Shown: positions 1-9,437 of the stretch, piece after piece | Numbering within the stretch: position 1 is the stretch's first letter | Layout: each line of letters opens with the position of its first letter | Source: JANNWF01 sp052390415 | Lineage (GTDB): Bacteria > Pseudomonadota > Gammaproteobacteria > Xanthomonadales > Xanthomonadaceae | DNA length: 64,000 nucleotides | Assembly (NCBI GenBank): GCA_052390415.1 | Contig: JBQTGY010000019.1 | Span: 4,037-68,036 of the forward strand | Direction of reading: 5' to 3' | Translations under genes and position numbers: made by a program | Notes under the pieces: model-generated | The model's input: only the letters and a program-made list of their open reading frames with translations | Database searches by the model: none | Told to the model about the DNA's origin: nothing

Positions 1-444
1 GCAATCCTCGCCGACGATGCAGCCGGGACCCAACTCGGCACCCGCTTCGATTTTGCACCGCGCACCCACTACGCACAGCGGGCCGATGCTGGCAGCAGGG
101 TCAATCTGCGCCGTGGCATCGATGACGGCGGTCGGATGCACACCTGCCATTGGCGACCGGGGACGCTCAAACAGCGCCGCGATGCGTGAATACGCGGCGT
201 ATGGATTCTTGGCGATCAAGGCAGCGGTAGGGCAGTGCTCAACATCCGCCACCGCCAACACCACGGCGCCCAGTCGCGTGCTGGCGAGCGCGCCGCGATA
301 GCGCGGGTTGGCAAGAAATCCGAGCTGGCTGGCTCGACCGGCTTCGAGCGTGCCGACGCCGTCGAAACGAAGGTCGAGATTGCCCCGCACTTCAAGACCA
401 AAGCGCTGCGCCAGTTCGCCAAGACTGGGCATGGGGGCGCTCAC
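1..444 (-). CDS. lpxD: UDP-3-O-acylglucosamine N-acyltransferase LpxD (partial; C-terminus beyond window)
   Basis: LpxD adds the second acyl chain to UDP-3-O-acyl-glucosamine in lipid A synthesis in the cytoplasm. The visible 140-odd residues start MPSLGELAQRFGLEVRG and include the family's N-terminal uridine-binding region (FLANPRYR, then KNPYAAYSRIAALF). They run into the first left-handed beta-helix hexapeptide coils (HPTAVIDATAQIDPAASIGP). The catalytic His and the C-terminal helix lie off the left edge. The start is either GTG at 444, whose GTGA overlaps the skp stop, or ATG at 432; neither has a clear Shine-Dalgarno sequence. It lies directly downstream of skp and bamA, the usual proteobacterial order. 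Identification is confident; the start is not. Confidence 0.93.
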   Translation of the reverse strand, partial: MSAPMPSLGELAQRFGLEVRGNLDLRFDGVGTLEAGRASQLGFLANPRYRGALASTRLGAVVLAVADVEHCPTAALIAKNPYAAYSRIAALFERPRSPMAGVHPTAVIDATAQIDPAASIGPLCVVGARCKIEAGAELGPGCIVGEDC

Positions 445-1001
445 GGAGGGGCGCTCTCGTCCGTTTGCCGCAAGCGGTCGAGCACGCGGTCGGTGATGTC
501 GATCCGGCCCGAGGCATATAGCACGGGGCCGGGCAATACGAGATCGAAGCCTTGCTCGCGCGCGTAGTCGGCCACGGCTTCCTCGATCAGCGGCCACGCC
601 TTGTCGGTTTCCTGCTGCACGCGCGTGGCGAGTTCATCGTTCAAACGCGCGCGACTCCGTTCGATTGATCGGCGCAAGGCCTGGGCTTCGACCTTGGCTT
701 CTTCAGAGGCCTCTGCGGCGACACCGTCCACACTGCCTTCCAGGCGATCAAGCCGCTGCTGGTCTTGCTTCAACTTGGCATCGGCCGCGGCAAACTCTTG
801 CGCCAGACGCGCGCGCCCTTGCACGACTTGCGGCGCGCTATCAATCAAACGCTGCATGTCAACGTAGACGATCGCCGCGGCCGTCGGCTGCTGGGCGTGG
901 GCCAGGCTCGCTGCCAACAGCAGAGACAACAGCAGCCACGCGACCGCCCGCAGTGGGCGGGCCTGCGGCCAGCCTTCGCCTCGCAGGTAACCGTGGTTCA
1001 T
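441..1001 (-). CDS. skp: periplasmic chaperone Skp/OmpH
   Basis: This is a 186-residue OmpH-family chaperone that holds unfolded outer-membrane proteins in the periplasm on their way to BamA. I chose the ATG at 1001, which gives a charged N-terminus followed by a hydrophobic signal segment (LLLSLLLAASLAHAQ). A longer in-frame extension upstream looks non-coding and would run into bamA. The mature protein opens with IVYVDMQRLIDSAPQV, the conserved beta-strand/helix start of the family. It continues as long Ala/Glu/Arg-rich helices, the coiled tentacles. It sits 40 bp after bamA and overlaps the lpxD start, so the three are probably co-transcribed. Confidence 0.93.
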   Translation of the reverse strand: MNHGYLRGEGWPQARPLRAVAWLLLSLLLAASLAHAQQPTAAAIVYVDMQRLIDSAPQVVQGRARLAQEFAAADAKLKQDQQRLDRLEGSVDGVAAEASEEAKVEAQALRRSIERSRARLNDELATRVQQETDKAWPLIEEAVADYAREQGFDLVLPGPVLYASGRIDITDRVLDRLRQTDESAPP

Positions 1002-1041
1002 GCGGGTAGCCGCCGCTTGGCCGTGGGCCGCGAGGCGCCGC

Positions 1042-3477
1042 TTAGAACTGCGTACCGAAGGTGAACTGCAGGCGCTCGACCTCGTCGCCATCTTTGCGCT
1101 TCACTGGCGTGGAGAGGTTGAGAATAATCGGGCCGATCGGTGCCTGCCACTGCAAGGCTACGCCGACGGAGGCGCGGAACTCACTGGCCGAGAAATCGTC
1201 GGTCGATGCAAATACGTTGCCGAAGTCCATGAAGGTCGACACCCGTGCAGTCGATGTGTCCAACAGGTTCGGGAAAATCAATTCCAGGGTGCCGGTGGTC
1301 TTGAGCGATCCGCCCAGGGGTTGCCGGAACGTAGGATTGAACTCGGAGACAAATACCGGTCCCAGGGTGTTGTCTTCAAAACCGCGGATGGAGCGTACGC
1401 CGCCCGCGTAGAAGTTCTCGAAGAAAGGCAGGCCGTCGGCCACTACACGGCGGAACAAGGGATTGCCGTCTGCACCCACTTGTGGGATCAGCGGACCGTC
1501 GGGCGCCGCCGGATTGACCATCAACAGCGGAAGGTCACGCACCGACTCATCACCGTACGAGTCGCCGTAACCGATTTCAGCGGCGCTCAATAGAACCACA
1601 TTGCGATGCAGCGCCCAGTAGCGGGCGAATTGGTAGTTCAGTTTGTAGTACTCGACTGTCGAGCCGGGCAAGGTGAGTTCAGCTGAGACGCGCTGATAGG
1701 TACCGCTGGTGGGATTGAAAAAGGCGTTGCGGGTGTCGCGAGCCCATGACACTTCGGCGCGCCATGCGTTGAAGGTGCGCTTGCCCAACGCGTCGATGTA
1801 ATCAACGAATGGATCGGGGGTAAGGCCGGCGAACGTGTCGATCTGATTCCGATCAAGTCCGAGCACCAAGCCGACCGTATCCGACTCGGTCAAAGGCACA
1901 CCGAACACCGCCTGCACGGCGCCGTTGTTGGTGGTAAAGCTGGCGATGTTGGCCTGGCCTTGGTCCAGTTCGCGGTAAATCAGGTTGTAGCCCAGCGATA
2001 TACCATCGTCGGTGAAGTACGGATCGAGGTAGGAGAAATCGATACGTTTGACGAAATCGTTGTTTTGCACCGTGAAGCCCACGCGATTGCCGGTGCCGAA
2101 GAAGTTGTTCTGGGTGACGGACACCGAGGTAATCAGGCCCGACAGCTGCGAATAACCCAAGCCGAAAGTGAAGCTGCCCGAGGAACGCTCCTTCATGCTG
2201 ATGACCACGTCCACCTGATCTTCGGTGCCCGCGACTTCCGGCGTCTCGATCTCGATTTCCTCAAAGAAGCCGAGCCGCTGCAAACGCACTTTCGAGCGAT
2301 CGATCGCCGCCTGCGAATACCAGCTGCCTTCGAATTGGCGCATCTCGCGACGAATCACCTCATCGGATGTCTTCGTATTGCCCTTGTAAATGATGCGGCG
2401 AACGTACACGCGCTTGCCGGGCTCAACGAAGAAGTTGACGTCGACGCGCTTGTTTTCGCGGTCGATGGTGGGGATCGGGGTCACGTTGGCAAACGCATAA
2501 CCGACATTGCTCAACACCGCCATCACTGACTCGGAAGTCAACTCCAGCAAGCGCCGCGAAAACGTCTGATCCTTGCGCACCAACACCAAGGCTTCAATTT
2601 GCTCAACCGGCACGATGGTGTCGCCAGTGACCTTCACGTCATTGATGCTGTAGACCGGACCTTCGGTGACGTTGGCGGTGAGAAACATGTCGCGCCGGTC
2701 AGGCGTGATCGACACCTGGGTGCTCTCGATGTTGAAGTCGACGTAGCCGCGGTCAAGGTAAAACGCGCCCAGCTTTTCCAGATCACCGGAAAGTTTCTCG
2801 CGGGAGTATTGGTCGTCGCGGCGGTACCAAGACAACCAATTGGTCTCGGACGACTCCCATCCTTCGAGAATTTCCTCGTCTTCGAAGATCTCGTTGCCGA
2901 CCACGTTGATGTGCTTGATCTTGGCCGCCTTGCCCTCGGCGACCGTGATCGTCAGGTCGACGCGGTTGCGGTCCAGTTCGGTGACCTGTGGGGTGATCTT
3001 GACGTTGTACTTGCCGCGATTGTTGTACTGGCGCACGAGCTCCTGGGTAACCCGTTGCAGGTTGAGGCGATCAAACGTCTCGCCTTCGGCCAAGCCGATG
3101 TCGGCCAATCCCTTGGTCAAGTCCTCGGTCTTCAGATCCTTGTTGCCGGCCAGGGTCAGGGTATTGATGGCCGGCCGCTCGACGACCGTGATTACGAGGA
3201 TGTTGCCTTGCCGTGACAACGCCACATCGCTGAAAAAGCCGGTCTTGAACAGCGCGCGGATGGCTTGCTGGGCGCGGCTGCGGTCCATCCGGTCGCCACG
3301 TTCGATGGGCAAATAGGTAAACACCGTACCCGATGAAATGCGCTGCAAGCCGTCAACGCGGATGTCGGCGACAGTAAAAGATTCAAAGCCGGCGACTTGC
3401 GGTGCAAGTCCCTGCGCTATGACCAATGGAGAGGTGGTCAGCGATGCAAGCAAAACCAAGGCGGCGATACGTTTCAT
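1042..3477 (-). CDS. bamA: outer-membrane protein assembly factor BamA
   Basis: BamA is the core of the BAM complex, which folds beta-barrel proteins into the outer membrane. The 811-residue protein starts at ATG 3477 with a signal peptide (MKRIAALVLLASLTTSPLVIA). Five POTRA repeats follow, the first beginning FTVADIRVDGLQRISSGTVF, and then a C-terminal 16-strand barrel. The barrel carries the conserved surface-loop motif RGF (residues SIRGFEDNTLGP) and ends in an aromatic residue (LQFTFGTQF), the usual outer-membrane insertion signal. Length matches the family. It lies between rseP and skp, as in most gammaproteobacteria. A 226-bp gap with a GC-rich hairpin separates it from rseP, so it may also have its own promoter. 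Confidence 0.97.
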   Translation of the reverse strand: MKRIAALVLLASLTTSPLVIAQGLAPQVAGFESFTVADIRVDGLQRISSGTVFTYLPIERGDRMDRSRAQQAIRALFKTGFFSDVALSRQGNILVITVVERPAINTLTLAGNKDLKTEDLTKGLADIGLAEGETFDRLNLQRVTQELVRQYNNRGKYNVKITPQVTELDRNRVDLTITVAEGKAAKIKHINVVGNEIFEDEEILEGWESSETNWLSWYRRDDQYSREKLSGDLEKLGAFYLDRGYVDFNIESTQVSITPDRRDMFLTANVTEGPVYSINDVKVTGDTIVPVEQIEALVLVRKDQTFSRRLLELTSESVMAVLSNVGYAFANVTPIPTIDRENKRVDVNFFVEPGKRVYVRRIIYKGNTKTSDEVIRREMRQFEGSWYSQAAIDRSKVRLQRLGFFEEIEIETPEVAGTEDQVDVVISMKERSSGSFTFGLGYSQLSGLITSVSVTQNNFFGTGNRVGFTVQNNDFVKRIDFSYLDPYFTDDGISLGYNLIYRELDQGQANIASFTTNNGAVQAVFGVPLTESDTVGLVLGLDRNQIDTFAGLTPDPFVDYIDALGKRTFNAWRAEVSWARDTRNAFFNPTSGTYQRVSAELTLPGSTVEYYKLNYQFARYWALHRNVVLLSAAEIGYGDSYGDESVRDLPLLMVNPAAPDGPLIPQVGADGNPLFRRVVADGLPFFENFYAGGVRSIRGFEDNTLGPVFVSEFNPTFRQPLGGSLKTTGTLELIFPNLLDTSTARVSTFMDFGNVFASTDDFSASEFRASVGVALQWQAPIGPIILNLSTPVKRKDGDEVERLQFTFGTQF

Positions 3478-3591
3478 CGTCACGTCCGAAAGCAAAAAGA
3501 GAAGCGCGAGACACGCATAGCCGGAGGGCGGATGCGTGCGAGAAAGCAGGGTGGGGTTACCGTGTAAATAGGTCAGGTTCAGTTCTTCGCT

Positions 3592-3614
3592 CCCTCCCCG
3601 ATGTTCGGGGAGGG
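3592..3614. repeat. GC-rich perfect hairpin, REP-like, between rseP and bamA
   Basis: Two 10-base arms (CCCTCCCCGA and TCGGGGAGGG) flank a 3-base loop. Next to it is GGGTTGGGGAGGGGTTGGG, whose complement recurs at 38432-38453 beside a shorter version of the same hairpin. The copy lies in the rseP-bamA spacer and would form in the transcript. It is probably a dispersed extragenic palindrome rather than a terminator, because no U tract follows on the minus strand. Confidence 0.6.
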
Positions 3615-3703
3615 TTGGGGAGGGGTTGGGAAGCACAGCGCTCCTGCTGATGGCCGTGGCGGGCCGAACTTGCCTATCTCGGGATGTCTCATCGCCATGA
3701 CCG

Positions 3704-5056
3704 TCAGTTCACCAAGCGCAGGAAGTCGTTGTAAAAAGCCAGACTCATCAAGCAACCAAGCATCGCCAGCCCGACAAATTGCCCGGTGGCCAGCGCTCGC
3801 TCGCTTACCGGACTGCCCTTGATAACCTCGATAAGGTAATACAGCAGGTGTCCGCCGTCCAAGATCGGGATCGGCAGCAGGTTCATGATGCACAGGCTCA
3901 AGCTGAGCACGGCGAGGAAAAACAGAAACCACGCCGGTCCCATTTGTGCAGACGCATTGGCGTACTGGGCAATGGTGATCGGCCCGGAAATGTTCTGCAG
4001 CGATGCGGCGCCTTTCACCATCCGCCACAACATCCCGACGGTGGCTTCAGTCAAGCGCCAGGTTTCTCTCAGCGATGCGCCGATGGCGTCGACTGGCCCG
4101 AACTTCAACAGCGCGTCATGCGCCACTTCGGTGCGCGTGGCCTCGATGCCGATGCGCCAGCGGGTGACCCCGTCTATCTCCTGTGACTGTGGGCTGATTT
4201 CAAACCTGAGGCGATCGGCACCGCGCTCCACCATCACCTGCAGCGGCGCGCTGGGTTCTTTTCTGGCTTGCAGGATGCGCGGCACTGCGTCCCAGAAGTC
4301 CACCATTTCGCCGTCCAGGCTCAAGATCCGATCACCCACCATCAGGCCCGCTGCAACGGCCGCTCCATCGGCACTCAAGCCACCGATCACCGGATCGAGC
4401 AGCACCTGGCGCGGCAGCAGGCCAATATCGCGTATTGCCGTTTCTTCATTGAACGAATCTCCGAGCCCCGCCAGATCAAGGCGCACCTCGCGCACCATGT
4501 GGGATGGATCGCTGACCTTCAGCAGCACGGCGCGCCTGTCCAGCGCCGCCGCCGACAGGCTGATGCCTGCATGCGTCCACGTATCCATGCTGACGCCATC
4601 GATGCTCAACAGCCGGTCGTCAGTGCGCAATCCGGCTTCAGCGGCGACTCCGGTGGCACGCCCGACGATGGGTGCAAAGTCGCCCTTGCCAATGACGAAC
4701 ATTCCCCACAGCAACAGCAGTGCCAGCAACAGGTTGAAAATCGGGCCCGCCGCGACAATGGCGATGCGTTGCGACACGGGCTTGGTGTTGAACGCCTGAT
4801 GTCGGTCTTCCGGCAACACATCGACCTCGCGTTCGTCGAGCATCTTGACGTAGCCGCCCAACGGAATCGCGGCGACGACATACTCGGTGCCATCCTTGCC
4901 GATGCGCTTCCACAGCGGCTTGCCGAAGCCGACTGAAAACCGCAGTACGCGCACACCGCAACGGCGTGCCACCCAGAAGTGGCCGAACTCGTGGAATGTC
5001 ACCAACACGCCGAGGGCAACGATGAGCCACCAGATGGAGCCAACCACGTCAGCCAT
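3704..5056 (-). CDS. rseP: site-2 intramembrane zinc protease RseP
   Basis: RseP makes the second cut in the anti-sigma factor RseA and so releases sigma-E in response to envelope stress. The 450-residue protein has the zinc site FHEFGHF in its first membrane segment, two central PDZ regions (for example GLRTDDRLLSIDG and GLMVGDRILSLDG), and the second catalytic motif NLLPIPILDGGH near the C-terminus. The ATG at 5056 is preferred over an upstream in-frame TTG because AAGGA sits 9 bases before it. Its position between dxr and bamA is the standard order, linking it to outer-membrane assembly. Confidence 0.96.
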   Translation of the reverse strand: MADVVGSIWWLIVALGVLVTFHEFGHFWVARRCGVRVLRFSVGFGKPLWKRIGKDGTEYVVAAIPLGGYVKMLDEREVDVLPEDRHQAFNTKPVSQRIAIVAAGPIFNLLLALLLLWGMFVIGKGDFAPIVGRATGVAAEAGLRTDDRLLSIDGVSMDTWTHAGISLSAAALDRRAVLLKVSDPSHMVREVRLDLAGLGDSFNEETAIRDIGLLPRQVLLDPVIGGLSADGAAVAAGLMVGDRILSLDGEMVDFWDAVPRILQARKEPSAPLQVMVERGADRLRFEISPQSQEIDGVTRWRIGIEATRTEVAHDALLKFGPVDAIGASLRETWRLTEATVGMLWRMVKGAASLQNISGPITIAQYANASAQMGPAWFLFFLAVLSLSLCIMNLLPIPILDGGHLLYYLIEVIKGSPVSERALATGQFVGLAMLGCLMSLAFYNDFLRLVN

Positions 5057-5101
5057 GACGGCGAGTCCTTGATTCAAAGCGCGGAGGTAATCGACGTTGG
5101 G

Positions 5102-6307
5102 TCATGCGCGGGCCATGGTCGCTGCTGGAGCAGGGCACCGAACGATCCATTGTTTCGCCTGCTGTCGCGTCTGCGTGTCGAGTGCCAGCCGATCAGCGAG
5201 GCTGCTTGAGGCGACGCCAGCTTCCATGTCCAGGCACCCTTCCACCACGCGCGGGATGTCGAGGAAAGCGATTTGGCCCTGAAGGAATGCTGAAACGGCC
5301 TCTTCGTTGGCGGCGTTCAACACCGTGCAGGCGGCGACGCCGGAACGTAATGCGCGATAGGCGAGGTCCAGGCAGGGGAAGGCGACGCGGTCGGGCGCTT
5401 CGAAGTCCAGCCGACCCAGTTCGATCAGTGACAATGACCCGACGCCGGCGTCGATGCGCTCAGGCCAGGCCAGGCCGCAAGCCAAGGCCGTGCGCATGTC
5501 AGGCAAGCCGAGCTGAGCCAGCGATGAGCCATCGGCGTAGTCAACCAACGAATGCACGGTGCTCTGCGGATGCACGACAACTTCGATGGCCTCGGCCGGC
5601 GCCGCAAACAGCCAGTGTGCTTCGATGACTTCCAGCCCCTTGTTCATCAGCGTGGCGGAATCCACCGATATCTTTTGCCCCATCGACCAGCGCGGATGTT
5701 TGCAGGCCTGCGCCGGCGTGACGCTGGCCAGCGCCTCGCGCGACCAGCCACGAAACGGCCCACCCGAGGCGGTGAGCTGGATTCGCCTGACGCCGCCGCG
5801 TGCAACCGCATTGAGCGCGGGTGCCGGAAGGCATTGGTAAATCGCGTTGTGCTCGCTGTCGATGGGCAGCAGTTCGCAGCCGTTGGCCAACACTGCCTGC
5901 ATCAACAGGTCACCCGCCACGACGACGGCTTCCTTGTTGGCGAGCAGCAGGCGTTTGCCAGCGCTTGCCGCTGCAAGCACCGCGGGCACGCCAGCGGCGC
6001 CGACGATGGCGGCAATGACAGTGTCGAACTGGCTGGCTGCAGCAATCTCGATCAATGCCTGCGGGCCGGCATGCGCGCGGGTCGGCAAACCCGCCTCGCG
6101 CAAGCCATCGGCCAAGGCGCGATAACCAGCGGGGTCGGCGATGACCGCATCATCCGGCCGGTGTTTGCGGCACAGCGCGAGCAACGACTCGACCTGTGAA
6201 TGCGCGCTGAGCGCGCCGACCCGAAAGCGCTCGGGATGGCGTCCAATGACGTCCAGCGCGCTGGCCCCAATCGAGCCGGTGGCACCCAATACGGCAACCG
6301 TTCTCAT
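5102..6307 (-). CDS. dxr: 1-deoxy-D-xylulose 5-phosphate reductoisomerase Dxr (IspC)
   Basis: Dxr makes 2-C-methyl-D-erythritol 4-phosphate from DXP with NADPH, the first committed step of the MEP isoprenoid route. The 401-residue protein starts at ATG 6307 with the NADPH-binding Rossmann motif VAVLGATGSIG. It has LLLANKEAVVVAG, the metal-binding DSEHNAI, the catalytic-loop region MGQKISVDSATLMNKGLE, and HPQSTVHSLVDY. An in-frame extension upstream would overlap cdsA and lacks family character, so it was dropped. The spacers are 31 bp from cdsA and 45 bp to rseP. Its product feeds UppS in the same cluster. Confidence 0.97.
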   Translation of the reverse strand: MRTVAVLGATGSIGASALDVIGRHPERFRVGALSAHSQVESLLALCRKHRPDDAVIADPAGYRALADGLREAGLPTRAHAGPQALIEIAAASQFDTVIAAIVGAAGVPAVLAAASAGKRLLLANKEAVVVAGDLLMQAVLANGCELLPIDSEHNAIYQCLPAPALNAVARGGVRRIQLTASGGPFRGWSREALASVTPAQACKHPRWSMGQKISVDSATLMNKGLEVIEAHWLFAAPAEAIEVVVHPQSTVHSLVDYADGSSLAQLGLPDMRTALACGLAWPERIDAGVGSLSLIELGRLDFEAPDRVAFPCLDLAYRALRSGVAACTVLNAANEEAVSAFLQGQIAFLDIPRVVEGCLDMEAGVASSSLADRLALDTQTRQQAKQWIVRCPAPAATMARA

Positions 6308-6338
6308 GACGTATGCGCCGATTGAGCAGGCATCACCT

Positions 6339-7148
6339 TCATAGCCCCAGCAGCAGCTTGCCGACCACGAACACCGGCAAGGCAGCCACCACGCTGTCGA
6401 TCCGATCCAGCACACCGCCGTGACCCGGAATCAGGGTGCCTGAATCCTTGGCGCCCGCTTGACGTTTGATCAAACTCTCGAACAAATCACCGACCACCGA
6501 AGCCAGTGCGACGACCAGAGCCAATCCCATCAGTACCGGCAAGCGTGACCACGCCAGACCCAGCAGCGGCACGGCCGGAACACAAATCACGCACGCGCCC
6601 ACCAGGCCGCCCCAGAACCCCGCCCACGTCTTCCCTGGGCTGATGCGCGGCGCCAACTTCGGCCCGCCAATCCGACTGCCAGCAAAGTAGGCAAAGGTGT
6701 CCGCGGCCCACACCAACATCAGTCCGAACAACGCCCATCCTGGCCCCAGAGGCGCATCAGCGTGCAACAGGGCAATCGCGCACCAGGTCGGAATGATCAT
6801 CATGCTGCCAGCGAGCAATTTGAGCGGCTGTCCCGCCGGGCTGCTCGCAAAGCGGGGCTGGAACAGCCACAAACACACCAATAACCAGCTCGCGGCGCCC
6901 ACCGCCGTGACGACCATGAACGCCTGCGGCCAGCCGTGCAGAGCAAGCATCGCCATCAAGCCGATGTTGAGCAACAGCACCGCTGCCCGCGCCGGACGCG
7001 TGCGGATGTCGATCAGCCGGGTCCACTCCCACAGGCCTAGCAGCAAGGCGATGGTAAGCACCGCCATGAACCAGACGGTTGGCGCCATCAGGATCAGTGC
7101 AATGGCCAGTGGCGCCATTACCAGCGCCGTAATCACGCGCTGTTTCAA
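6339..7148 (-). CDS. cdsA: phosphatidate cytidylyltransferase CdsA
   Basis: CdsA makes CDP-diacylglycerol from phosphatidate and CTP, the branch point of phospholipid synthesis, in the inner membrane. The 269-residue protein has about eight hydrophobic segments. It carries the C-terminal CDS signature region (SPGKTWAGFWGGLVGA, then SVVGDLFESLIKRQAGAKDS and LIPGHGGVLDRIDSVV). The start is TTG at 7148, giving MKQRVITALVMAPL, which matches the usual N-terminus; GAGG lies about 8 bases upstream. It follows uppS by 24 bp in the envelope cluster. Confidence 0.94.
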   Translation of the reverse strand: MKQRVITALVMAPLAIALILMAPTVWFMAVLTIALLLGLWEWTRLIDIRTRPARAAVLLLNIGLMAMLALHGWPQAFMVVTAVGAASWLLVCLWLFQPRFASSPAGQPLKLLAGSMMIIPTWCAIALLHADAPLGPGWALFGLMLVWAADTFAYFAGSRIGGPKLAPRISPGKTWAGFWGGLVGACVICVPAVPLLGLAWSRLPVLMGLALVVALASVVGDLFESLIKRQAGAKDSGTLIPGHGGVLDRIDSVVAALPVFVVGKLLLGL

Positions 7149-7172
7149 TGTGCCGACCTCATCGAACCTGGC

Positions 7173-7937
7173 TCATGGGGCTGACCTTGCACGGAGTTGC
7201 TCGCTGGTCAGTCCAAAACGGCGCTCGCGGCGGCTGTACTCAGCCACCGCCGCATCCATGGTGGCCTCATCCACATCGGGCCACAGCGTGTCGGTGAAAT
7301 ACAGCTCGCAGTAAGCCAGTTGCCAGAGCAGAAAGTTGCTGATTCGCTGCTCGCCGCCAGTGCGAATGAACAAATCGGCCGCAGGTAGATCGGCCAATGC
7401 CAAGTAGGGTGCCAAGCTGGTCTCGTCAATGCTGTCGATGCTCATTTCGGCACCAGCGACCGCCAACGCGACTCGGCGGCAGGCTTGGGCGATATCCCAG
7501 CGGCCACCGTAGTTGGCGGCAATGGTCAAGCTGAGCCGAAGGCCTGCCTCCGTCACTTTTTCGCCGCGTAACATCCGTTGCTGCAAATCGGTGCTGAAAG
7601 CCTTGCGATCTCCAATGAAACGCAGCCGAACCCCGCGACGCGCCAGTTCATCGACTTCGCGGTCCAACGCACGCATGAACAGCTGCATCAGGGCGCTGAC
7701 TTCATCGGCCGGGCGCCGCCAATTCTCACTTGAGAACGCAAACAAGGTCAGCGCTTCGACGCCTTGGGCGAGGCACCAGTCAATGCAGCGATTCACCGCG
7801 CGCGCGCCGGCGCGATGGCCGATGGTGCGCGGGCGCATGCGGGCCTTGGCCCAGCGCCCGTTGCCATCCATGACGATGGCAATGTGGCGCGGGCCGCTGC
7901 GTTGTTCGGCCGGTGAAACGGGGGTGACTGCGCTCAC
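7173..7937 (-). CDS. uppS: undecaprenyl diphosphate synthase UppS (IspU)
   Basis: UppS is the cis-prenyltransferase that extends farnesyl-PP with eight isopentenyl units to make the C55 carrier lipid for peptidoglycan and O-antigen. The 254-residue protein contains HIAIVMDGNGRWAK (catalytic Asp), the FSSENWRRP region, and DLFIRTGGEQRISNFLLWQ followed by YCELYFTDTLWPDVD, all hallmark segments. The start is a GTG at 7937, 20 bp after frr; no better ATG exists before the catalytic motif. It works with Dxr upstream in isoprenoid supply. Confidence 0.96.
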   Translation of the reverse strand: MSAVTPVSPAEQRSGPRHIAIVMDGNGRWAKARMRPRTIGHRAGARAVNRCIDWCLAQGVEALTLFAFSSENWRRPADEVSALMQLFMRALDREVDELARRGVRLRFIGDRKAFSTDLQQRMLRGEKVTEAGLRLSLTIAANYGGRWDIAQACRRVALAVAGAEMSIDSIDETSLAPYLALADLPAADLFIRTGGEQRISNFLLWQLAYCELYFTDTLWPDVDEATMDAAVAEYSRRERRFGLTSEQLRARSAP

Positions 7938-7957
7938 GCGGGTTTCAGATCGCGTGC

Positions 7958-8530
7958 TCAGACGGACATCAACTCGTCTTCTTTGTGTTTGACCACGCCA
8001 TCGACCTCTTTCACGTGACGATCAGTGAGCTTCTGCACGTCCAGCTCAGCCCGGCTTTCTTCGTCTTCGGTGATCTGCTTGGTCTTCAACAGCTCTTTGA
8101 CTTGCTGCATGGCGTCGCGACGAATGTTGCGAATTGCCACTTTGGCGTTTTCACCTTCGTGCGAGACGTGTTTGGATAACTCGCGGCGACGGTCTTCGGT
8201 CAATGCCGGCAGATTGATGCGAATCATCTGCCCGGAAGTGTTGGGAGTCAGGCCCAAATCGGAGGCAAGGATGGCTTTCTCCACTGCGCTGACCATGTTC
8301 TTCTCCCACGGCGCGATATTGAGCGTGCGGGCGTCGGCAATGGTCACGCTGGCGACCTGCGACAGCGGCACATCGGAGCCGTAGTAATTCACCTTCAGAT
8401 GATCGACCAAGGCAGTGCTGGCACGGCCAGTGCGCAGTTTGGTCAGATCGTGACGCAGTGCTTCAACGCTTTTCTGCATGCGCGTCTGCGCGTCGGATTT
8501 GACGGTATCGAGCCTGAGGGGTTCGGCCAT
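7958..8530 (-). CDS. frr: ribosome recycling factor Frr
   Basis: RRF splits post-termination ribosomes together with EF-G. The 190-residue protein begins MAEPLRLDTVKSDAQTRM and shows the family's LRTGRAS motif, the VTIADARTLNIAPWEK segment, and LPALTEDRRRELSKHV. It ends in a charged helical C-terminus. It is about five residues longer than the typical 185. The start is the ATG at 8530; in-frame codons further upstream lack family similarity. The 151-bp gap to pyrH is the largest within this part of the cluster. Confidence 0.97.
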   Translation of the reverse strand: MAEPLRLDTVKSDAQTRMQKSVEALRHDLTKLRTGRASTALVDHLKVNYYGSDVPLSQVASVTIADARTLNIAPWEKNMVSAVEKAILASDLGLTPNTSGQMIRINLPALTEDRRRELSKHVSHEGENAKVAIRNIRRDAMQQVKELLKTKQITEDEESRAELDVQKLTDRHVKEVDGVVKHKEDELMSV

Positions 8531-8681
8531 GGTGTGCTCCAGAAACGGTGAACAAGACAAGAATTATAGGCGCGCGATTGATGCCAGCACGAGCACGCAC
8601 TTGGCAACCAGCGAGCCAACGGCTCCCTCAAACAGCAGCAGCCAGGCGTTTCATTCGTGCTGGCGGCAGTCGCGCAATCAA

Positions 8682-9437
8682 TCAGCTCACCAAGGTGCCG
8701 ATGGATTCGCCGCAGACGATCCGCATCAGACTGCCGGGCCGGCTCATGTCGTAAATGCGCAGCGGGATGCTGTAGTCCCGGCACAACGCGAAAGCAGCAG
8801 TGTCCATGACCTTCAGATCGCGGGCGATCACGTCGTTGTAAGTCAACGATTCAAAGCGCTGGGCGTCCGCGTGATGCTTGGGGTCGCGGTCATAAATGCC
8901 ATCGACCTTGGTCGCTTTCAGCAACAAGCCCGCGCCGATCTCGATCGCGCGCAAGGCGGCGGCAGAGTCGGTGGTGAAGAACGGATTGCCCGTACCGGCG
9001 GCAAAGATGGCGATACGGTTTTTTTCCAGATGGCGAATTGCACGTCGCCGGATGAAGTCCTCGCACACCTCGTTGATCTTCAGCGCGCTCATGGTTCGCG
9101 CAACGCCGCCGAGTTGCTCGATGGCGTCCTGCAGCGCCAGCGCGTTCATCACCGTGGCCAACATGCCCATGTGGTCACCGGTGACCCGATCCATGCCTGC
9201 CGCGGCGAGCCCCGCACCGCGAAAAATGTTGCCGCCGCCGATGACCACGCCTACCTGGACGCCCATTCGGCTGACATCCAGCACTTCGCGACCGAGCCGA
9301 AACAGCACTTCCGGGTCGATGCCGTAGTCCTCACGCCCCATCAGCGCCTCGCCGCTCAACTTGAGCAGGATGCGCTTGTACCTGGGCGTGCCGGGCGGGC
9401 AGGGGTTCATGACGATGTTTGGGGTGTCGACACTCAT
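8682..9437 (-). CDS. pyrH: UMP kinase PyrH
   Basis: PyrH phosphorylates UMP to UDP in pyrimidine nucleotide synthesis. It is a hexameric bacterial enzyme allosterically controlled by GTP and UTP. Diagnostic segments are RILLKLSGEALMG, GVVIGGGNIFRG, GDHMGMLATVMNALAL, AAGTGNPFFTTDSAA and KATKVDGIYDRDPKHH. The start is uncertain: ATG 9437 (251 residues) was chosen over an upstream GTG at 9470 and a downstream ATG at 9410, because the core begins at about residue 17 either way. It lies between tsf and frr, the conserved order. Confidence 0.95.
   Translation of the reverse strand: MSVDTPNIVMNPCPPGTPRYKRILLKLSGEALMGREDYGIDPEVLFRLGREVLDVSRMGVQVGVVIGGGNIFRGAGLAAAGMDRVTGDHMGMLATVMNALALQDAIEQLGGVARTMSALKINEVCEDFIRRRAIRHLEKNRIAIFAAGTGNPFFTTDSAAALRAIEIGAGLLLKATKVDGIYDRDPKHHADAQRFESLTYNDVIARDLKVMDTAAFALCRDYSIPLRIYDMSRPGSLMRIVCGESIGTLVS

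Noticed and set aside
3478..3703. rseP-bamA spacer as a riboswitch
   Set aside because: Only the GC-rich hairpin of a dispersed repeat is visible; no known aptamer features were seen.
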